This document shows positions 1 to 8,865 of a stretch of DNA of 22,257 nt, piece after piece (positions within the stretch are counted from its first letter, which is position 1; the number at the start of each line of letters is the position of its first letter). Both the position numbers and the translations under genes were made by a program. The notes under the pieces are model-generated. The model saw nothing but the letters and a program-made list of their open reading frames with translations. It had not been told where the DNA came from and did no database searches. This DNA comes from Hirudo medicinalis (Eukaryota > Annelida > Clitellata > Hirudinida > Hirudinidae): NCBI GenBank assembly GCA_011800805.1, contig MPNW01000465.1, forward strand, positions 221,526-243,782. The letters run 5' to 3'.

Positions 1-61
1 CATTCGAGTCTGGTGACAGCAGAAAGATCCACAAATGACGACCAAAAGAAACACTTGAAAG

Positions 62-198
62 AACGAGGAAAGAATGAATGAACGAACGAATGAATGAATG
101 AATGAATGAATGATTGAACGAACGAACGAATGAATGAATGAACGAACGAATGAATGAATGAATGAATGAACGAATGAACGAATGAATGAGTGAATGAA
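62..198. repeat. (GAAT)n/(GAAC)n tetranucleotide microsatellite
   Basis: An interrupted run of GAAT and GAAC units covers this stretch, with blocks of the two variants alternating (GAACGAAC, then GAATGAATGAAT, then back). A C/T exchange at one unit position plus unit-number change explains it. The complementary GTTC run near 13865 has the same motif family in the opposite orientation. Confidence 0.95.
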
Positions 199-240
199 AT
201 ATTCCGAGAGCATCACGCGAGGACGTGAAATGACATCAGT

Positions 241-250
241 GTGACGTCAC
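241..250. promoter_or_regulatory. Perfect CRE palindrome GTGACGTCAC
   Basis: The ten bases are a perfect palindrome containing TGACGTCA, the classic CREB/ATF binding site. It lies in a short GC-richer, non-repetitive island (about 200-300) between two microsatellites. A related TGACATCA sits just upstream (231-238), and an ETS-like GGCGGAAGT lies about 20 bp downstream. No start site or coding region can be tied to it here, so a regulatory role is inference from the motif alone. Confidence 0.35.
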
Positions 251-308
251 CACTTAAAATTCTTTGCGGCGGAAGTTGAATTGCGACATTCGATCACGTT
301 CTTCTCTT

Positions 309-313
309 AATAA

Positions 314-382
<69 letters not shown>

Positions 383-412
383 CAATAACACCAATAATAA
401 TAATATAATAAT
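309..412. repeat. (AAT)n microsatellite
   Basis: AAT/TAA units run through this stretch with a few AAC and ACT interruptions toward the right end. It grades into a longer AT-only tract. Confidence 0.95.
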
Positions 413-665
413 TATAAATATTATTATTTTCAAATAATTGATTTTGTTATTATTATATATATATAAATATTATTATTTTATTATTATTATTGTTATTATT
501 ACTATATAATAATTATTTTAATTATCATTATATTGACAATTTTAAGACAATATTATAAATTTAATATTTATAATATTAAAAATTTTAATATTATTGTTAC
601 ACATTATTGTATATAAGTATTATGTAAATAAAATATTGTTATAATAATATTTTAATAATTATTGT
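413..665. other. AT-only low-complexity tract
   Basis: Nearly pure A/T sequence with many short TAATA/TATTA palindromes. There is no reading frame of interest. It looks like degenerated AAT/TTA microsatellite. Confidence 0.8.
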
Positions 666-1347
666 AATAAATCAACAATGTCTGAAAATCCACTTCATCT
701 TTCATGCTTCTTTTGAAGAAAAGGACCCTTTTTTTGTAATTTTCTGCTTTCTTGAAGTAAAATAACCTCCAGCACCTGATCCTGAAAATGAAGAATTACC
801 TTATTTTTGCAAACAAGCAGGAATCTTTGAAAAGTTTTCTCCAAAAATTGAGAAAGTTTTTGAATTCAGTTTGAAAGTTGTTGTTGTTGTTGTTGGACAC
901 TCACGAAGTTTAACTGCTTAAAATCAGAAACATTTCAGCAAATTAATTTAATTCCTGATCGATTGAAACGAAAAATCAAGGACGAAAACAAAACTAATCA
1001 GTGGACTGTCGAGAGCTTTTAATTAAAAGTGACTTTTCCGAAAAAACTCCAGATTTATTACTATCAGTCAACCGTGTTAATTATTTCATTAAACCACGCA
1101 AACAAACAATTTGGTAACATAAATAAGTCAATTATTATAAACAATTGCTTATCAACTTATTACCATTTGTAAGGATTAAGTAAGGACAAGATTTTATCTC
1201 TGACGAAATGACTTCAAAATGATGTCAAAATGTTCTTAAGACAAATGCTGATTGCAACGTGTCAGAATTGGCATGCTTAATGACTTCAGGATGGAAAGAA
1301 CAGAGAAACAACTCCTCCCGATTACCGATATCTTCCATCCATCATGG
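666..1347. other. Unique AT-rich sequence, no gene seen
   Basis: Apart from a short TTG run (about 878-896), this stretch holds no repeat, RNA gene or convincing coding frame on either strand. Confidence 0.6.
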
Positions 1348-1373
1348 CTGATGATGATGATGATGATGATGAT
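1348..1373. repeat. (GAT)n microsatellite
   Basis: About eight uninterrupted ATG/GAT units. Confidence 0.9.
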
Positions 1374-3057
1374 ATTTGGAGACATTTTCAGTAGAATGCC
1401 GGGAAATACGAGCAGAACATGAATTCAATTCACTTCTGTTGAAGCCAGGTGAGAAGGATTCAGTCATGGAAAGAACGAAGGAACGAAAGAACGAAGGTTT
1501 TTTATTCAGACATTTATTCGGACATTTATTATTAAAATATCACGGTATTTATCTCTAGGATTTTCAAAATAAATACTAAATAAATGCATTTTCTATGTAT
1601 TACTTAAAAATTAGAATTTTCTTGAAAATAAATTATCGTCAACACTTTACAAAACTTAAAATAATATTTCAATTACATTCTTATTCGGACATGTAATCCT
1701 AAAATATCTCGGAGGTTTTTTTTTAAGAAATTGCAAAAATAAATTTGTAATATCAAATAAATGCATTTTAAAGAAATTGTTATTTGAAATGGTTTGTTAG
1801 GTTCAATCTCTTAAGAGCCTCAACAGCATGTTGTTGTTGTTGTTGTTGTCTCTCTGCTGCTCGTCCTGTCTCGAGATAATTTGAATGATGAAAAATTACT
1901 CTCAGAATTGGCTGGTTTCTATTAATATCAGTTTTATTTCGCTGCAATATTTAAAAATTAAAGAAATTAATTTCCGAAAATATGTTGAGACTTTAATCTA
2001 CAACGAAAGGATTTAGCAGAATTCAAACAAATGTTTGTCGAAAATATCTTCACAGACGAAACTTACGACAATTCAAGAGGATGAAGCTCCAACAATTCAT
2101 TTTAATTGGACTCATGATTAGTTCACATTAAATACAGAAAAGGCGCTAAAACCTCTGCCATTCCTCGTCTCACGAATGATTGGAATGATGAAGAGCTACT
2201 GGCACACAAACAAGAAACAATCCACCACTCCTGTCACAGACACTCAACCATTTACTTGGCGCTTAATTCATAGGGACGATTCAAGCGAATCTTTGAACAC
2301 GACAAAGTATGACATTTGAACATTTTTTATCTGTTTGATTACTTATTAGTTTAATTACAAAATGTACAAAATAAAATCTAAGTTATCGAAATGTTACCTG
2401 CTCAATACTTATGATATTTCTGATGAATCATAAAAACTATGATTGTCACCTGAAAATATAAAAAGAAAAAAGAAAGAAACTGCAGGAAATGTTGTGTAAA
2501 TTACATTTGAATTACAGAAAATAGGAGTAAAATAATAACATTTTATAACATGTCCGATGTTTTGTAACAATAACATTGAGCACAATTCTTTTTTTAAAGT
2601 GTTTAAAAGTTATTTATTATGAATAATAAATTAATATTCTGAAAATTAGGACATATTTTACAAAACTGTTTATTTTGTTAACATCAGGTTGTTTGGTGCA
2701 TTTGAGACAAATAATATCATTATCATTAATAATCACAAATGTAACGAAAATATAAAGAAAATATTTAGTGATCATAATGCAATAATCGACAAATAAACTT
2801 GAAAAATGTTTTAAAATCGTCAAATTAAGTTAATTAATTATGGCAAATAATTACGCAAATAAATTATTTCCGTTTCCTGGGCTGCCTTCAAATTCTTCTC
2901 TCAAATCCTTCCATTCGGAGCACAAAATAGAAAAGAATCTCACAATAAAATGAGAAATTCTCAAAAACTCAAATTTTTCTCAAATGTTGAAAGTTTCATT
3001 CAATGAACTCTTTGTGGCTACTATTTGATACCGATTCCTTGGAGTTAAAAATAGTAG
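1374..3057. other. Unique AT-rich sequence, no gene seen
   Basis: Contains a (TTG)n run at about 1828-1849 and otherwise unique sequence. The part around 2000-2290 is somewhat richer in G+C, but every frame there is broken within a few dozen codons. I see no splice-consistent exon. Confidence 0.55.
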
Positions 3058-3069
3058 TGATGATGGTGT

Positions 3070-3101
<32 letters not shown>

Positions 3102-3130
3102 GTATTGGTGTTGGTGATGATCATGATGAC
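3058..3130. repeat. (GAT)n/(GGT)n microsatellite
   Basis: GAT units with interspersed GGT and GTT triplets (GATGGTGTTGATGATG and onward), ending in TGATCATGATGAC. Confidence 0.9.
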
Positions 3131-3767
3131 GAACAGTGGCAAATAGCGGAGCATAGATAGCATATTTTCCAGAGAAATTGTGAACTTAAAATTTAGAGGA
3201 CATGAATAATTACATGAATTTCATGAAGATGTGCAAAACAAAAAAAAAAACTTATTATTATCATTGTAATTTTAGAAATTTTTTAAACGATAAAATGCGT
3301 TTTTATTGCTGAAAATTTTAAAACTTCCAAATATTTAGCAGCAAAATTATGAAGCCTAGTAATTAAAATTCTTGTTATTTAAAAAAAATTAAAATTTGTG
3401 ATTTTCAAATTAATTTCAAGAACGCCAACGAACATTGCTCCCGTAAACGGAAACAACTTTCACCATTTTGTTGCTGCGTTTGTTTGATATTTTCGAGGGA
3501 GTGTTGTTACAACGACTGCTTAGCGTTGACAACAACCTCAGAATTCTCTTCAAAGTTTTTCTTACAAAAAAAAAAACAAAAAAAAAACGCATATTTTCGT
3601 CCAAATCTCGCTAATGGAGACACATTTTTCCATGTCGGTTTCAGAGTTCAAAATTTTCCATAAAGAAATCAGAAAGATAAGAAATGAATCCAAATTAAAG
3701 AAGCACATGTTTTCAATCAAGCCTAACGAAAGGTCAGGCCTCAATTTCAATTTTGCGAAGAACTTAC

Positions 3768-3839
3768 AGAGGCATAAAAAGGGCTTCTAATTGTGGGGAG
3801 GGCGAATTCAGAGCATGGATCTCGGTAATAGCACTTCGG
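3768..3839 (-). other. Candidate internal exon, unassigned
   Basis: On the minus strand a CAG acceptor ends at 3840 and a strong GTAAGT donor begins at 3767. Between them 72 nt stay open in one frame: 1 nt, 23 codons, 2 nt. The peptide includes RSAITEIHALNSPSPQLEAL. It is not a family I recognise. The polypyrimidine tract before the acceptor is weak. The exon enters and leaves in phase 2, which matches the outgoing phase of the candidate at 5564-5658. Open stretches this short occur by chance in this window, so this is a lead only. Confidence 0.15.
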
Positions 3840-4003
3840 CTGCTAAGTAATTAGATGAATGTCAAACTAAGGACATTTCTTTGGGGACCTCGCAACTGGA
3901 CCTACTCGCTTCTCACAAATTTAATGGACTTTCGGCGTCTCCTGTGCATTTCGATGCGGGATTTATATGCTCAATTGATTGCAATAACGCCAGAAATAAT
4001 ACT

Positions 4004-4048
4004 TTTTTATTATTATTATTATTTTTATTGTTATTATCATTATTATTA
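4004..4048. repeat. (TTA)n microsatellite
   Basis: TTA/TTG units with a few substitutions. They generate artificial Leu-rich or Tyr-rich open frames on the plus strand that begin in the unique DNA at 3855-3881. Confidence 0.9.
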
Positions 4049-4672
4049 AGAAATAATTATTAAAATAAATAAGGAAAAATAAAGGTTTATTTGAAGTCGT
4101 TCTCCTCAAAGCTTGTTGATGAATTTCTGTTCAAAATAAAAAGAAATTAAATTCATCAAAAATTAATCGCATTTTTAAGTTTTAATTAAAAATAGGAACA
4201 AATTCGACTTCAAAGAACTGATAAACTTCCGCTCCTAAGAAATTTTCATTCAATTTCCGTGTTTTTCGAGAATTTTAGATTTTCCAACAATAATTAAAAA
4301 CATTAATAATTAAAATAATTAATAAATAATATAATTTATAATTAAAATAAATAATAATTCAAATAATAAACTCTAATTTTAAAATATCAGACAAACGTTT
4401 AAACAATCACTGCTCAACAAATATTTATTGTCTTAATTCAGATTAATTACTTTTTCGAGTCCACTTGACATCATCAGAAAATATTTTTATTAAAACATTA
4501 TTTTAAATATTTGATTAAATTAATATTTCTCTAAATATTCCTTGTTATTTGTATTCCTACTAATTAATCATTTTCTACCTGAAACCCTCGAATTTCTGAA
4601 ATTGTCAGTTGAAAAATCACAGGAATATTCTCCTATACTTAATTTTGTATTTCAAGTAACTTTAAATATTTC
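4049..4672. other. AT-rich unique sequence, no gene seen
   Basis: Only AT-rich sequence with short TAATTAAT-type motifs. No coding frame, RNA gene or defined repeat array is visible. Confidence 0.6.
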
Positions 4673-4674
4673 AA

Positions 4675-4805
4675 ATTAATTCAAATATTGTAATTAATTC
4701 AAATACTATGATTAATTCAAATATTTCAAATTAATTCAAATATTATAATTAATTCAAATACTATGATTAATTCAAATATTTCAAATTAATTCAAATATTT
4801 CAATT
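4675..4805. repeat. 55-bp AT-rich tandem repeat, about 2.3 copies
   Basis: The landmark AAATACTATGATTAATTCAA begins at 4701 and again at 4756, a 55-bp period. Each unit is built of three related subunits of roughly 18 bp, all beginning with TTCAAATA. Confidence 0.85.
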
Positions 4806-4998
4806 CCAATCCACGCCATTTATTTCTACTAATCGTCTCATCAACTTGCTTGATTTTGAAACAAACCAATGAACGTAATCAAAAATTCTTTCATTTCTTA
4901 AAATTGTTAAATTCTATAAGTACACCTGGGTTTTAGGAGATGATGTTATCAAACGATCGACGTATTGGAATTTCTGGCTTTGGAAAAATAAACAATGA

Positions 4999-5030
4999 AT
5001 CATCATCATCGCGGTCGTCATCATAATCGC

Positions 5031-5090
<60 letters not shown>

Positions 5091-5175
5091 AATCGCCATC
5101 ATCATCATCGTCATCGTCGTCGTCATCGTCATCGTCATCGTCATCGTCGTCATCATCATCATCATCATCATCATC
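4999..5175. repeat. Long (ATC)n microsatellite with GTC/CGTC block
   Basis: About 175 bp of CAT/ATC triplets, interrupted by AATCGC twice and by a GTC-rich block around 5107-5150. The track is open in several frames as poly-His, poly-Asp or poly-Met. No flanking coding sequence supports a real homopolymer protein. Confidence 0.95.
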
Positions 5176-5563
5176 CTTTGAAACAGGATTAGGCGATAAA
5201 AATGAAATCAAGAACGCTCCAATATGTTTGCAGAAGCATTTTCCCTAGCAGACGTGTTTGTGTTTGGCGGAGGACGTCATCGCTTTTGTTTTCGAGTTCC
5301 AATTGGAGCCTGATATTCGAGTTTAGAGGCTTCCAGGAAATAAACGAGAAATAAAATTGGTTCTTTTTTTAAATAAATTTATCATGTGATGCCATTTGTT
5401 AGGTATTTATTGATTAATTTCCAAATTATTGAATAAATGAATTACATCCGAAAAGATTGGAGAGAATTACTGATTAAATAAAATCTAATTATAAACATAA
5501 TGTTACTTAAAAGTTACGATGAAAAACATTTAAACCGAATTAATTAATTTGAAGAAAACTTAC
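5176..5563. other. Unique sequence with a 29-codon ORF
   Basis: A small ATG frame runs from 5224 to 5313 on the plus strand (29 codons plus stop). Its protein contains the run LADVFVFGGGRHRFCFRV. It lies in a local GC-richer patch. No homology is recognised and the length is well within chance. The rest of the stretch is AT-rich and empty. Confidence 0.4.
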
Positions 5564-5658
5564 GGATTCAAAACCCAAAAAACTTTAAATTCATTCTCGG
5601 AGATGAATGAAACATTATGATCGTTTCCAATTTTCCAATCGGATAAATGTGGCGCCCT
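5564..5658 (-). other. Candidate internal exon, unassigned
   Basis: On the minus strand an acceptor-like TATTTTTTAAATAG ends at 5659, and a consensus GTAAGT donor starts at 5563. The 95 nt between are open from end to end: 31 codons plus 2 nt. The peptide contains SDWKIGNDHNVSFISENEFK, which reads like ordinary protein rather than low-complexity sequence. The outgoing phase 2 matches the incoming phase of the candidate at 3768-3839 further along the same strand. Immediately 5' the minus strand is also open in two other frames, which weakens the case for any one of them. Confidence 0.2.
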
Positions 5659-5820
5659 CTATTTAAAAAATATTGCAATGGAAGTAATTGGGTGCCATGG
5701 TAGGCCGTCTGGGTGGCAGATGACAGAACAAAAAGTTGCAAGTAAAACACAAAGGAGACCGATGGATTGGCGCCAGAAATATTGACGTCTGCTTGGAAAA
5801 TGCGCTGTGATTTGTCGCTC

Positions 5821-5869
5821 TTTATGGCTGAACGTGTGTTCTGGGTTCAAGCTGAATATCAGCCATAAA
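5821..5869. repeat. 11-bp perfect inverted repeat
   Basis: TTTATGGCTGA at 5821-5831 is the exact reverse complement of TCAGCCATAAA at 5859-5869, leaving a 27-nt loop. It could form a hairpin or be the remains of a small element's ends. No flanking target duplication is obvious. Confidence 0.7.
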
Positions 5870-6027
5870 TGTTTTTATCCATAATATTTTATTATTTATT
5901 TATTTTACGATATTTTAATCTTAATGAAAATCTGAATTTATCGGAACAATAAACTCTTATTCACGGTAATTACATTATCTTCACTCCGGTGAAAGTCATT
6001 TCGTTAATTGTTGCCGATATAATAAAA

Positions 6028-6118
6028 AAAAAAAATAATAATAACAACAACAATAATAATAATAGAAATAATATAACAGTAATAACATCAATAATAATAA
6101 CAATAATAATAATAACAA
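6028..6118. repeat. (AAT)n/(AAC)n microsatellite
   Basis: AAT units with AAC, ACA and GAA interruptions follow a run of A. They read as poly-Asn or poly-Ile on the plus strand without any coding context. Confidence 0.9.
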
Positions 6119-6372
6119 ATCATAGTTATATGCATAAAGATATGCATAAAGTTATAAAGATTCCACTAACAAAATAACATCGTGTCGAAAATAGGAAATC
6201 TTCAAAGAGTAAGCACAGCGCAGCATCTGATTCTGTTGGATTCCAGGAAACAAATCCACATAATTCGCATTCCTCCTTCGACAGTCATAAACATCAGTTT
6301 TGCTCATCCCGTTAATTTTTACGTCCTTCAAATACAAATTACCTGCCCTCAAAGAACTGGAGTATTAGGACG

Positions 6373-6455
6373 TTGCTCCCGCAACGGGAATCGAACCCGC
6401 GCCACCATCGCGAGAGTTGAAGTCTCAAACCACGCGAGAGCACAACGCTCCTCGC
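6373..6455 (-). tRNA. tRNA-like sequence (tRNA pseudogene or SINE head)
   Basis: On the minus strand the sequence holds GGTTCGATTCC, a perfect match to the internal pol III B box, inside a 5-bp T stem (GCGGG/CCCGT). About 40 bp upstream is an A-box-like GTGCTCTCGCGTGGTTTGAG. Between them TGAGA-CTTCAAC-TCTCG forms a 5-bp anticodon stem and 7-nt loop with anticodon TCA. The acceptor and D arms do not fold in the standard way, and about 10 nt separate the anticodon stem from the T stem. A functional tRNA is therefore unlikely; a SINE head or decayed tRNA fits better. The anticodon would read UGA, as selenocysteine tRNA does, but the arm geometry does not match that tRNA. Confidence 0.5.
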
Positions 6456-6604
6456 TTTACTTTTTCCTGGACTAGCACTCGAGTTTAAAGTTCGTGTGCG
6501 ATTTAGGGAAAGCTGAAAGTTGGAAAACTTGAAAGTCTAAAATTGAAAATAGCATGGTTTACCAACGGATGGCACAGAGAAAGATGTGTGCAAGTTTCAA
6601 GTCG

Positions 6605-6886
6605 CTATCGACTTTCAGCGTTTGGGAGGAGTTCTTGGGACAGATAGACACGTACACGTATTAGCTGGTTTATATTACAGAAGAGAAGATTCAAAAAAGA
6701 AAAGAAAAAAACACAAAAGTTTAAAAGAACATTTACAAACAATTTGATCATTAAAAAAGTAAAACTGTTTAAATTGGAATTAAGATGCAAAATAAAATGA
6801 AGAGAACCAATAAATGCGATCACGTGATGGTGAGAAGCGGGAAGAGTGGCAGACGACTCCAGGAAGCAGTTGTGTTGATGTTGCAT
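6605..6886 (-). CDS. Unassigned 93-codon ORF, doubtful
   Basis: This is the longest ATG-started frame in the window that does not depend on a repeat array. The ATG at 6886 has A at -3. The N-terminus is His-rich and polar, and two hydrophobic stretches follow (residues about 24-35 and 43-70, the latter including LFVNVLLNFCVFFFSFLNLL). The C-terminus is polar. The hydrophobic middle comes from a strongly A-rich plus strand, so the apparent membrane segments may be a composition artefact. No family is recognised. An X-box-like site lies about 560 bp upstream on the same strand, but no link can be shown. Confidence 0.15.
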   Translation of the reverse strand: MQHQHNCFLESSATLPASHHHVIAFIGSLHFILHLNSNLNSFTFLMIKLFVNVLLNFCVFFFSFLNLLFCNINQLIRVRVYLSQELLPNAESR

Positions 6887-6954
6887 GTTTCCTTTTGACC
6901 ACTATAACGTTGTTATCCACTTTAGGTTGAATATTAACATAATAATCATTAATA

Positions 6955-7115
6955 ATTATCATTATGCATTATTATATTATAAATGCGAGTTACGATTATG
7001 GGTCAAATAATAATATTGTTATTATTATTTAATATTGTTATTATATTATGTTATTATATTATGTTATTATTATAATATTGTTATTATTATTATTTCGTAA
7101 TAACATATTTATAAT
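6955..7115. repeat. Degenerate TTA/ATA low-complexity tract
   Basis: AT-only sequence with repeated ATGTTATTATATT and AATATTGTTATTATT blocks. Confidence 0.75.
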
Positions 7116-7209
7116 GAAATCATTTTTTATAATATTCATCATTTAACCAAGATTTGTCTTCATATTTCTCTATGTCAATTTTTTTCAAGTGCGTTTATTG
7201 TGATTGTTA

Positions 7210-7233
7210 TGACCTTGTTGACCTTTAAGGTCA
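7210..7233. promoter_or_regulatory. Composite nuclear-receptor site: three AGGTCA half-sites, 3-bp spacing
   Basis: TGACCT occurs at 7210-7215 and 7219-7224, and AGGTCA at 7228-7233, with 3-bp spacers TGT and TTA. The first two form a DR3 (on the minus strand); the last two form an everted repeat with 3-bp spacing. All three are perfect core half-sites for RXR-partner nuclear receptors. The second and third also form an 8-bp palindrome with a 3-nt loop (7217-7235). Function is inferred from motif and spacing only. Confidence 0.45.
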
Positions 7234-7388
7234 ACCTTTCAAACATTTCACAATTAATTCAGAAATTATTTTATCAGCTTTTTAGCAAAAAAAATTTGAA
7301 CTTCTCTCTGTCGCCAACTTCTAAATCAGCTGGCATTCGTTCAAATTTTGTGACGGAAATTCGAAACATCGACCAAGGATTCCTGAGA

Positions 7389-7427
7389 CCCCTCTTCCTC
7401 CCATCCCCCTCTCCTCCCCCTCCCCCC
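7389..7427 (-). promoter_or_regulatory. G-quadruplex motif / polypyrimidine tract
   Basis: The plus strand carries C runs of 4, 3, 5, 5 and 6 (starting at 7389, 7400, 7405, 7416 and 7422) separated by 1-7 nt. The minus strand therefore has five G runs that meet the usual G3+N1-7 pattern. In such AT-rich surroundings this is conspicuous. The same strand asymmetry also allows triplex formation. Confidence 0.6.
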
Positions 7428-7439
7428 TCCTAAATTTCG

Positions 7440-7463
7440 ATTGGTGCTGGTTGTCATGGTAAC
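7440..7463. promoter_or_regulatory. Inverted CCAAT box and RFX X-box-like palindrome
   Basis: ATTGG (inverted CCAAT, the NF-Y core) lies at 7440-7444. GTTGTCATGGTAAC lies at 7450-7463. The latter fits the RFX/DAF-19 X-box pattern RYYNYYATRRNRAC at every position and is an imperfect palindrome. RFX and NF-Y sites often occur together, and X-boxes mark promoters of ciliary genes. No start codon or exon can be assigned to this site with confidence. Confidence 0.4.
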
Positions 7464-7536
7464 GAATGGTATTTGCTTTGAAAGATAATAATTGACCACA
7501 AAAGTGAATGACAAATGAATGAGAAGTTGAAAGTTA

Positions 7537-7553
7537 TTTTTTTTTTTTTTTTT
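7537..7553. repeat. Poly(T) tract
   Basis: A homopolymer run of T. No clear retrocopy or SINE body is attached to it. Confidence 0.85.
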
Positions 7554-7639
7554 CGAAAACTTGCGTCCTTCCTCCGTGATTATTTACATGTTCTTGTCGA
7601 TTCTAAGATTTCAAACTTCAACAAGAGGTCACTGTTGCA

Positions 7640-7963
7640 ATGATAACTTTACACAACGTTAAGCAAATGATAACTTTACACAACATTAAGCGAATGATAA
7701 CTTTACACAACATTAAGCGAATGATAACTTTACAAAACATTAAGCGAATGATAACTTTACACAACATTAAGCGAATGATAACTTTACACAACATTAAGCG
7801 AATGATAACTTTACACAACATTAAGCGAATGATAACTTTACAAAACATTAAGCGAATGATAACTTTACAAAACATTAAGCGAATGATAACTTTACACAAC
7901 ATTAAGCGAATGATAACTTTACACAACATTAAGCGAATGATAACTTTACAAAACATTAAGCAA
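7640..7963. repeat. 27-bp minisatellite, 12 tandem copies
   Basis: Twelve units of exactly 27 bp run without indels, each starting ATGATAACTTTACA. Variation is almost confined to one site (CACAAC versus CAAAAC) plus changes in the first and last copies. Because the period is nine codons, both strands are open: the plus strand reads a 9-residue repeat MITLHNIKR or MITLQNIKR. The H/Q order is H H H Q H H H Q Q H H Q. Flanks give no start-codon context, splice signal or domain, so a structural DNA repeat is the default reading. Confidence 0.95.
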
Positions 7964-8808
7964 ATTACGACATCAAACACATCACAAAAGTTACACTCAG
8001 TTCAGAAATAATAGATTTTAACAGCTCTTACCTAACGATCTAATCCTACTTGATGCATTCAAAATCTACTTATGCAAGCATTTATTTTATTTCAAAATTC
8101 TTGGCATTAAATATTAAAATTTATGTGAGCATTAAAGGAGAAATAATGCGAAAAGTATTCCGCTTGAGGTTTTATTATTCGGAAATGTATTTGTATTTTT
8201 GCTCCAAAAGAACCTTAAATGTTGCTGAAAATTGTTGCGGGTTTGATGGCGACGTGAATGTCCGACGAAGCAATGTTTAGGAAGAACATAAATGCTGGTA
8301 AATTCTGGTAAATGCATGTGAATGGATGTGAATGGGTGTGAATTTAAATGAGTGTCAGTGTGAATGAATGTCAATGCATTCAAAATGAATTCGAAATGCA
8401 TTGTGATTCTCAAGTTGTAATTAAAAATTTGTGAAAAATGATTAAAACAAATGACTTGATTGATGTTGGAGATCCTCTGATTAACTTAAGCGTGATTGAA
8501 AATGATTGATTCAAAGTGGATTGACTGTTGTTTTTGGTGTTTCTAAAAAAAAAAAGAGAAAAACAAATTTCGCAATATCCTTGGAAATGATTTTATAATT
8601 TTCTACTTCGGAGCCCCTGTTATTGTGCTGCTATTTCTCTCGATGACGAATTAATTTTACTAATTAATCGATTTTGAGACGCAAAACGATCGAAATTAAT
8701 TAACAAAGTGAAAATCATATGAACTTCAAAATAAAGTGAAATCAAATATTTAAATTTTTAAATTATCACCTGCAACCAAATTCAATTAATAAAACCATTT
8801 AGTTAAAA
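7964..8808. other. Unique AT-rich sequence with degenerate GAATG stretch
   Basis: Around 8290-8400 there is a degenerate GTGAATG/AATGCAT-rich block that includes two AATGCATT palindromes. No coding exon is visible elsewhere in the stretch. Confidence 0.5.
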
Positions 8809-8840
<32 letters not shown>

Positions 8841-8865
8841 GTTATTTATATGGCGCCATGTGCAG
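8809..8865 (+). mobile_element. AAT-linked GGCGCC dispersed element, copy A
   Basis: A run of AAT (8809-8840) leads directly into GTTATTTATATGGCGCCATG and TGCAG. The same arrangement, in the same orientation, recurs at 15620-15785 and 21799-21880. Shared sequence after the microsatellite shows a dispersed repeat family with an internal or terminal AAT tract. The class is unknown and no open frame belongs to it. Confidence 0.6.

Noticed and set aside
2141..2175. Possible further copy of the GGCGCC element (AAGGCGCTAAAACCTCTGCC)
   Set aside because: It resembles the region after copy B (AGGCGCCTAAAAACCTCG) over fewer than 20 bases and lacks the AAT tract and TTTATA sequence, so the match is too short.
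3855..4063. Overlapping plus-strand ATG frames of 60-64 codons
   Set aside because: Two frames of the same DNA are open together and both run into the TTA microsatellite, which supplies their ends.
4914..5211. Poly-Asp, poly-Met and poly-His frames
   Set aside because: They are direct translations of the (ATC)n tract in different frames, with no coding flanks.
6208..6222. GTAAGCACAGCG shared with dispersed element copy C
   Set aside because: A 12-base match is expected by chance between positions in a window this size, and the surrounding sequence does not align.
6152..6352. 66-codon minus-strand frame next to the tRNA-like sequence
   Set aside because: Its apparent start is TTG rather than ATG, there is no splice support, and no family is recognised.
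7640..7963. CRISPR array
   Set aside because: Units are contiguous, with no unique spacers between repeats. The same holds for the 11-, 22- and 33-bp arrays, and the DNA is eukaryotic in character.
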